Shown: one piece after another, positions 56,725 to 64,000 of the stretch
Position numbering within the stretch: the stretch's first letter is position 1
How the letters are laid out: every line of letters begins with the position of its first letter
DNA from: Liquidambar formosana
Lineage: Eukaryota > Streptophyta > Magnoliopsida > Saxifragales > Altingiaceae
Length of the DNA: 64,000 nt
NCBI GenBank assembly: GCA_039720395.1
Contig: CM077820.1
Coordinates: 14,097,848-14,161,847, forward strand
Direction of reading: 5' to 3'
Translations under genes and position numbers: made by a program
The notes under the pieces: model-generated
Told to the model about the DNA's origin: nothing
The model's input: only the letters and a program-made list of their open reading frames with translations
Databases searched by the model: none

Positions 56725-58271
56725 TAAAAGAATCATGTGCTGATGTGACTGCTGCCACATCATTAGGGAAAATATTAAGGATAAAAATTTAGAGATGCAT
56801 GGCATTACTCTTGAGTGATAATATCCATGGGAATGAACCTATTTTTGGGTTAATTTCAAAACTTCATTGAAATTGTGCACATACGATATTTATGCTTCTA
56901 ATTATTTTATTAAAATATAGAAAGAGAAAACGTGAATTAGTAGATTATTTGGTTAACTACAATTCACATGACAATGGATTAAATAGCACACCATGCTTAG
57001 TCAAAGTGGCTCGAACAATTTAGGACGAAAAAAGTAATAATTTGTAACAAAGTTAGTAGTCAATTTGTAGCAAGTCAATAATCAGTGATCCTTCTTGAGA
57101 AATACTCCCAAGAGGGTGAATGTGTATAGGTAATGAAAATGGGATGAAGAATCACATTTGTTGATGACCTAATCATGACCTAATGGTGATGCAACATTGT
57201 TATATAAAATTTCCTGTAAGTCAATGAGATTCATGCAGCACCTTGTCCCATCTACCTCAGTTAGCTAGGACTTTGGGGGCTCTGTAGTCCCCCTAAAGGC
57301 CCAAATCCTTCACGGGGAGCTGTCATTGTGAGAGGACTGATATCAGAATCTCATATGCAAAATGCAAACCCCGCCCTTATTCATTATAACTGGACCACCA
57401 ACCTTGGGGCCACCACCCACGAATCTAACCCCGTCAATGAATCAATGAACAAAACAAACGTTGTGGGCCTAAATTGCCTTTGTCCGATTCTTTCCATTCG
57501 TTTAATGCATATGCCCTAATGTAGCCCTTGTGGGACCCAACCAATCTATCATCTTGCATTGTTTATTTCCTAAAAACGATATAACCAGTATCTTCACGTG
57601 CTGGTCCCAGCTTGACCGTCTCTGGATCCTTCCTCCATCTTTGTCAGGGAGAGCTTTTTTCATGTTCTGTAGCTCTAATTCATGTTCTGGGTCATACTAA
57701 TAGCTCGGTTAGAGTGGTGCTATACACTGTTACAAGAAAATATTATAAAGAATCGTTACTAATATAATAGGTTGTATATTAAAGACAATGGGCTTTCTCT
57801 GCCTAACCTAATAAATTGTATGTGTGTCTATTGATGGACATATCCTCCACCTCTTTAATCCTGTATCTTTCCATCAAATAATAGGTCTTATTAAATATGT
57901 TATATTTTTTATAGAAAAGTAAATAGTTCTAATTAATGATCTTAATCATTCCATTAATTTAGTTTTAATCGTGTTGTATGTTCAGAAGTAAGCTTTTTAT
58001 GATGCCTTTGGAAGAAAAACCATTTAAAGCAAATGGCTAAAACCATTTATTTGATAAATTCTAAGTAATTTGTCAGATATTTGCACAATTATTCAATTAT
58101 ACAAAAGAGACTCGGGAGGTAGATGACTTCCTATCGACCCACCATACATATCTCATCTAATAAATAATATTTGGTGGATGAGAAATACTATTGATAGTCA
58201 TCGTCAGGCAAACTGTCATGTTATGATTGGGCAGTGCACAACATATGACATGGGCCCTACACATGTGCATT

Positions 58272-58593
58272 GGCGGAGCTAGGGGGCCTTTGGGGGCACG
58301 TGCCCCCACTGGCTCAACCAAGTTTTTCTTTGTTTTTTGGGAGATATATTATTATTTGATGATTATTTCTCAATATAATGCCAACACAAGGAAGATGGTA
58401 GTCATTTTAAAGCATATTTACAGTTACTTTGTGATAAGTTGACAAAAATATCTTTTTTTTTGTATCAAATTGGAAAAAGATTACTAAAAAGTAATTGGTT
58501 AAAAAAAATGCTTTCTAAAGCTTTAAGTTTTTGATTCCCACTTTATAAAATCATAGCATAGTGCCTCCATTGGAAATAAATCCTAACTCCGCC
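58272..58593. mobile_element. Inverted-repeat element with GGCGGAG termini
   Basis: The left end GGCGGAGCTAGGGG and the inverted right end GGCGGAGTTAGGATT match over about 12 bases. The 322 bp interior has GGGGGCACGTGCCCCC near the left end and no coding sequence. The flanking duplication could not be fixed. Confidence 0.45.
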
Positions 58594-59094
58594 CTTGCAC
58601 ACGTGTTATGCATGGCCCAATTATAATGCGACGGTTCATCTATCGTGATTGACTGATTGTGGATAGCATCTCCCTTATTGAATATAATAGATCTATGGTA
58701 ATTGTAGACCTCATTGTTTCCTTTATGAATAGGTCACATTTTCCTTGACAAATCATCATCTTCATTAACGTGCCACCAAATCCCATTCTTTGCCTTCGTT
58801 TGGAACCTTTTGCATTCCTAAGCAAACTTTTCACTTTGGAAGTTAGTTCTTGTCGTGGCTACATGTTCATACAAGTCTAATCTAGGACACCAAATAAAAG
58901 GAAACTTAAATTAATAGTATATCTTCTCAAGGCAGCATCAAGTAATGTGAATTAAGATCAAGAGCATTCAATCTAGCATTTCAAAATGACACTAACCGAA
59001 ATTGACACTAAAAGATTCATATATGTTCACACTGGCAATGCACCCTTACTATATAACTCTACGGTAAATGAGGAATCATCATCGAGCTTGGGCA

Positions 59095-59625
59095 ATATTG
59101 GGGGTCGGTTGCTGTTTTGTTGCTTTTGGTAGCTGTTTTGCTTGGGTTTTTTAGCTGGTTCTTAGCTGAAGGGTCTTGCTTCAGGGTTTGGCTGTGCTTT
59201 GGTGTAATGTTCAGTTGCAATTTGGGTTGGGTTGCTTCAGGGTTTTGATTGTTTGGGGCTTTAGCGATTGGAGTTTGGCTCAAAGGAGTCTGGTTTGTGC
59301 TACGGTTTTGCTGTAGTTGCGGCCTTTCCTTCAGATGAGTTCCTTCGTTTTTGCATTCATTGAGAGTTTTGCACTCTTAGAGTGCTCTTTTGCTCTGTTT
59401 GTATCTGGTTTTTTCCGGGGTTTCTGCTTGGGTACGTGCTCTGTTTTTTGTGGGATTTGCTTGTTTCTTAGCGTTGGGAGAGTGGGGGTTTTTGTTGCCT
59501 TTGGCTGTGTCTTGGTGGGGTTTTATTTGTGGGTTTGGAGTGGTTTTCTGTTCGGGGTGTTTGTATTTCCCATTAATAAAATTATATATTTGCTGATAAA
59601 AAAAATAAAAAATAAAAAAAAATAA
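59095..59625 (+). mobile_element. LINE 3' end with target-site duplication
   Basis: A G/T-rich 3'UTR ends CCCATTAATAAAATTATATA, then TTTGCTGATAAAAAAAATAAA and an A-rich tail. AGCTTGGGCA flanks it at 59085-59094 and 59626-59635. The open frames inside it (about 59317-59625 +, 59377-59901 -) are byproducts of base composition. Confidence 0.75.
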
Positions 59626-59639
59626 AGCTTGGGCAGTAA

Positions 59640-62600
59640 ACTTTATAAATTCCCAAGTACTAGAAACCTGCATGATTGCGCCCCAACTCATGGAATCACT
59701 TTTTCCTGAAGGGTAAGAAACGTGCAAGTGTTTTACATGTAACAATTTAATTGAATTGAAGCACTGTTTCTTGATCATCCAATCAGCAAATGAATTAATT
59801 TTCCAAATCCTAGTCAAATAAATGCAATATAAGCTAGCATTGGTGTCACTGAAGATAGAGGACACACCCTTGGGGCAATAGCTCTGGCCCATTTGAACCA
59901 TGCTTTCAAATGCAGTAAGCTAGCAATGGGCTGAAGTTTTCGAGCCCAATCCTGCTTTTTCCAGATTTACCCTAAATTCGAAAAATTTTATTAACTCAGC
60001 CAAAGTTGCTCAAATGTTTCAAATTTATTTTCCAACTTTTTATTTGAATTAAGATAAATAATACTATTAAAATCGCAGACTTCCAATCAAAAGTACATCC
60101 TATCTTTTTGACAATCTTTGTGATACCTTCATTGTTAACTTGTTATATTCATCTTCCCCACCCACATGCAACAAAACATACTGGGTGGACTAAAATTGCT
60201 CCTTCAATATTAATTCGCTAGACTTATTTGATTAGAACACATTGAGGATTCTAGGGAAAAGCATTGAACACATTGAGGATTTTATAACTCAGTCAACATA
60301 TTACCACTCAACCTGGTTCTCATGTGCATACCCAAACAAAATAATGAACAAGAACTGAAGCGAAAATAATAAAAGTAGACAAAACAAACTTGTGTTTTTC
60401 ATTAGTCCAAAAAAGTGCATTCTTCCGTTGTAGCTGGGTGGATTTATTTTGGCATGTAGGGGTAGATTTATATTCATAATCAGGAGGCTAGTAGTCTGGT
60501 ATTGAGATTAGTACCTCTCATTTCGATCATCTCGATCAATGGCTTCAACCAACTTTTCATAATGCTTTTTGATTTGTTCAGTGGTTTTCCTTGGAATCCG
60601 CAAAGCAATTTTTCAAACAAGTCTCGACAATCAACATTGAACTCAACAAAAGATTTCTCAAGTATCTCGCTCCCCACATTAGTCCACTTAATTGGTTTGT
60701 TTTGGTGTGAGTGGTGAAGACGAATAGAATAGAGAAGACCCATAATGATTGGTAAAAAGATAGGACGATTCCATTCTTAGGGAAACGAAGTTGAGAAAAG
60801 GAAAAGAAGATTAAGATAGAATTCCAAGGAGCAATTTTTCTGTCTACTAAAGTTTGGTTCTTACAGAGTTGAGGATTAATTACATGAAACACCATGAGGA
60901 GCGGTCCTAGCCTAAAACTCGTGGGAAGAATTTGAGATGTATATACACTAGGATGAGCATCACAGTAGACACTACATTTTAAATCGTTCATCACCGCTAA
61001 TTCAATATTATTTTCGATTAAAATACGGTCTGAGGAATATCTAGAAACATCTGTTTAATGCTATTATAACATTAAAATTAATATGGTATGTGGAATATCT
61101 AGCGCAAATATAAATTAAGGTGACGTACCCATTTTGGAGGTGTTAGTATGTTTATTTGGTGCACTGGACATGAACGGCTTGAACAAGAATGCTCATGGTG
61201 TTGTCCTCATACATAGCCTTTGGAGATAAATCTAGCAAGCCCTTGCGTGGTTGAACCAGAACCTGTTTCTCAATCTCCTCAGCAAGATGATTGATTTGTT
61301 AATATAGCTAATTGATCAGCCAAAGTATGGAAAATTTTTGGGTAATAATGGATATTGGTTGAAAAAGTTACACAAATAGACCAAAAAAAAAAAAGAAAAA
61401 AAAATCCAAGCGGTGTCAGAAAAGGGACAAGGCACAGGATTCTACCTTTGAGTTTTGAATAAGAAAACACAATAGGCCAAAAGGCGATTGTGTTTCTCTG
61501 TTTCCAAAAAATTTAAAAGGAAAAAAACAGAAGGGGGATTTTAATATTTTCGCCTTAGACAAAAAAGTTCAGAATTTCTCCTAATAATATTGACGGTAAA
61601 CATGAATTCAGTAATTCAAAAATGACCTTGAGACTTTTGTACATTAATTCTTATAAATTATATGGGCCAGTTTCTATTACAAGTATGCTGGGGCTAACAG
61701 CTAACTACATGCATTCTAACTACATGCGTTCGTATATGGCAACCTCCATGATTCTTAACTTAACTTGCAGGTCTCGTAATGAAAAGAAAAGGCAACAGTG
61801 GGTGTCAATGGCTGTCGTCTTCTTTCATGAGATATGAAATCCTTCCATATAACTTCCTTCTGTTGGATAAATTTCATGCACATCGATAACGATTTGGATT
61901 GCTTTATTCTTACCAAAATTATACTCCGTATCTATCTTTGGCATCATTATGGGTTTTCAAGAACAGAGTTATCTTTTAGAATGTGAAGTTTAATCAATGG
62001 AAGCAAGGATATGATAGAGAATGAATCTTAAGCAGGTATCGGTCAACAAAGTGGAGTAAAGGATTGTAGAGTTTATTCTGACCACCCAATAATACTTCTA
62101 TATGCTCAAAGACTTGTAGAGTTGTTTCTGAATTCACTAGTGATTTGGGTGATTTTTGATGGATCATTGAAGAAGAAAGCCTCGTGGGCAGGCGTCGTTA
62201 TTTGTGGCCTTTGGATATCGCTATCAGGCAGTTGGTTTTGGGTCTCTTTTTTCATTTGCTTAGAGTCCTCTTCAAGCCATGGCCATGTAGACCTTGTCTT
62301 GTGACAATTAGGTGGCTAGTGCCATAACTGACTGCCTTGGCCAAGTTATTGCTTTAAACATCCACACATACCCAAATGGATGACCTGAATCCCAAGCTAA
62401 AATTTAGTTGGATACGGAGTGTGGGGCCCTGTATGGGTGCAGAACTCATGTCCGGCCCCACTTCATATGCATGTTTGGATGCATTACAAGGTGTCCGGGT
62501 GTAGATTAATTATGGGAAGATCCGAAGATAAGCAAGGTCCTTTGTTAAGAGTATCTCCAAGGGTACTAACTAATTTTTTGCTATTATAGCTAGCAAAATG

Positions 62601-63265
62601 ACATTTTTTAAAATTAGTTAGCTAGCTTTACAAGTGAGTACTCTAAGGGTACTAATTATTTTTCAGCTATTTCAAAAAAAAATTATAATAATCTTTCTTT
62701 TTTTAATCATTTGGTGGAGAGATAAGAGTGAATAATAGTTTAGCTAAAAATATTTTGGTGGAGAGGATAAGTGTCTTTTTTTAAATAAAAATAGTTTAGC
62801 TAACAAACGTTCGCTAGCTAAATATAACTAACAAAATAACAATAGCTAAAATAAGTCATATGACTAGCCCCTTGAAAAATGAAAAAAGTGATTTGATTAG
62901 TTAAAATAACCAGGGGTTGGATAAGTAACCCCTTGGAGATGCTCTTAATACGTCCCAATCAAAAACTTGAATTGAAGCAGCAAAATGAAGTACTCTGATT
63001 AAGGCTAGCTTTTTAGTAGTCAATAAAAGTAGTAGCGCGTGCATAATTTATTTATTAATTATATATATGGCATCATTACAACTCACTTAAACTTCATAGG
63101 CAACCTACCCTCCACATTTCATACGTCTCCATTAATTATAATAGGAAAGACTAGTAATATATGGTATTTAAACCTAGATAGTAGACACATACTGATAACC
63201 TTCGTAGGTCATTTTTAATGCGCGCAGCGGTCCCTTGATCGATCATAGCTTAGAACTCATATGGC
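59640..63265. other. Intergenic, no confirmed gene
   Basis: Overlapping minus-strand open frames at 60480-60743 and 60578-60994 resemble no family I know. A plus-strand fragment near 62140-62200 (VIFDGSLKKKASWAGVVI) faintly resembles an RNase H start from a retroelement. A MITE lies at 62545-62948. The rest is unremarkable AT-rich DNA. Confidence 0.5.
62545..62948. mobile_element. MITE with GAGTATCTCCAAGGG termini
   Basis: The left end TTAAGAGTATCTCCAAGGG and the right end CCCCTTGGAGATGCTCTTAA are long inverted repeats. The interior repeats TAGCTAAC/GTTAGCTA blocks and CATTTGGTGGAGAG. GAGCATCTCCAA-type ends are widespread in plant MITEs. The TTAA at each end may be part target duplication. 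Confidence 0.75.
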
Positions 63266-63269
63266 TTGA

Positions 63270-63909
63270 TCAGTGCATGCAGCAGCCATAGGTGACAAAT
63301 TTCTTCATTGGACGGTCACATATCATGCAGGTCACCTTCATATCGATGCTCCAGTTGGTCACCGGCAATTTCATCTGGATGCAGTGTTTGGAAGTGTGGA
63401 GTTGACGAATTTGCATCTTGAGTGAAGACACAAAGCCTGCTTCCACGGCCATACCGTTGAACTTCCAGGGATGATACTCGTCCAAGCATTTCAAAATGGT
63501 GTCACCCTGTCCTATAGCCATTCCGACGGTTCATCATCTTTGAATGATTCGTTAATAATTACAGCCCATCCTTTATTGCTGTTGTCGAAGCTAAGAATTC
63601 CTCCAATCTCATGCATTACCCGATCCTCCTTCGGACTCTTGCCTTGTTCCCCCTTCTTGAAGAACATGTTCTCCAACAGGATCCAGAATAACCGGATTCC
63701 AACTGGGCCTGGCAGTGTGTTGCCAAGTTCTCCTTGGCAATGGTAGTGGTGTTTTCCATAGATTTCTCCCAGGCGTTGCTCTTCCCTACGTAAAGCATTT
63801 CTAACTGGATTTTGGCGGCCTGCGCAACCTTTCCTGCTGCTCTTGTGAACTTCCTGATCCACTCTATGTCTTCTCCTCCATATAAGCATATGCAGTTGCC
63901 TTTCCGATC
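63270..63909 (-). pseudogene. Sieve element occlusion (SEO/SEOR) gene, last exon, frame-broken
   Basis: SEO proteins form phloem P-protein filaments that plug wounded sieve tubes. The exon opens after TTTTCTGTTTTCAG at 63910 and reads ICLYGGEDIEWIRKFTRAAG, then IQLEMLYVGKSN, the core of the SEO C-terminal thioredoxin-like region. Near 63720 the homology passes to a second frame (GIRLFWILLENMF, ILSFDNSNKGWAVI), and near 63525 to a third (GDTILKCLDEYHPWKFNGMA). It ends in the Cys-rich tail CMICDRPMKKFVTYGCCMH, diagnostic of SEO. Each switch equals a one-base loss (or two-base gain). The rest of the gene lies beyond the right edge. Either it is a pseudogene or the assembly has indel errors here. 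Confidence 0.85.
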
Positions 63910-64000
63910 CTGAAAACAGAAAAGATCGGATCGAACCCTCACGATTAAAATACAAAATTCTGGCAGACTATATATCGTTATAGTCTTAGCTAGACTTCTC

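Larger units (their letters stand above)
55600..59094. other. Intergenic, no gene seen
   Basis: It holds a (TC)n run at about 56088-56121, a SINE-like segment (56283-56400), a Tourist-like MITE (56510-56724), and an element with GGCGGAG termini (58272-58593). The rest is AT-rich unique DNA with no recognisable coding sequence. Confidence 0.6.

Noticed and set aside
59317..59901. Open frames in both directions across the LINE 3'UTR
   Set aside because: The sequence is a retroposed G/T-rich 3'UTR with target duplication and poly(A). The frames are compositional.
60480..60994. Overlapping 87- and 138-codon minus-strand frames
   Set aside because: No domain was recognised. The two frames overlap out of phase and no splice model joins them into a known protein.
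62122..62304. Possible RNase H fragment (VIFDGSLKKKASWAGVVI)
   Set aside because: Only one short motif fits. No further RNase H blocks follow in any frame, so it is not called as a feature.

Overview
The window is eukaryotic nuclear DNA from a flowering plant, most likely a woody or large-genome eudicot. It is AT-rich, has long transposon-filled introns, and carries plant families: an RPM1-like CNL resistance gene, a PLAT/LH2 stress protein, autophagy ATG3, two DREB-type AP2/ERF factors and a sieve-element-occlusion (SEO) gene. SEO genes are typical of eudicots and absent from grasses. The species cannot be named from this sequence alone.

Layout. 1-2.05 kb: degenerate repeats and MITE debris. 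2.69-9.05 kb (+): a CC-NB-ARC-LRR gene of two exons around a 3.57 kb intron that holds LTR-retrotransposon remnants; two in-frame TAG codons make it a pseudogene. 9-14.9 kb: intergenic repeats, including a duplicated copy of the PLAT gene's 3' flank. 14.93-16.06 kb (-): an intact two-exon PLAT-domain gene. 18.94-39.21 kb (-): ATG3 in nine coding exons (945 bp of CDS, 314 residues) spread over 20.3 kb. Its introns hold a 3.1 kb LTR element, two 5'-truncated LINEs, SINEs, a TRIM-like LTR, a Stowaway MITE and a C-homopolymer tract. 39.4-44.8 kb: intergenic, with a LINE RNase H relic. 44.81-45.57 kb and 52.58-53.38 kb (both -): two tandemly duplicated DREB-like ERF genes whose flanks are also recognisably duplicated. 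53.45-54.96 kb: a nest of DNA transposons just upstream of the second ERF's TATA box, including a Pack-MULE carrying an HSP70 fragment. 55-63.2 kb: intergenic, with a LINE 3' end and MITEs. 63.27-63.91 kb (-): the last exon of an SEO gene that runs off the right edge and has two reading-frame breaks.

The genes do not form a pathway: they are independent single loci, as is usual in plant chromosomes. The main interest lies in how mobile elements have reshaped them: NLR decay, ATG3 intron growth, and displacement of a duplicated transcription-factor promoter by nested transposons, one of which has captured a chaperone gene piece. All exon boundaries were inferred by reading GT/AG sites against remembered family protein patterns. 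No transcript or database evidence was used.
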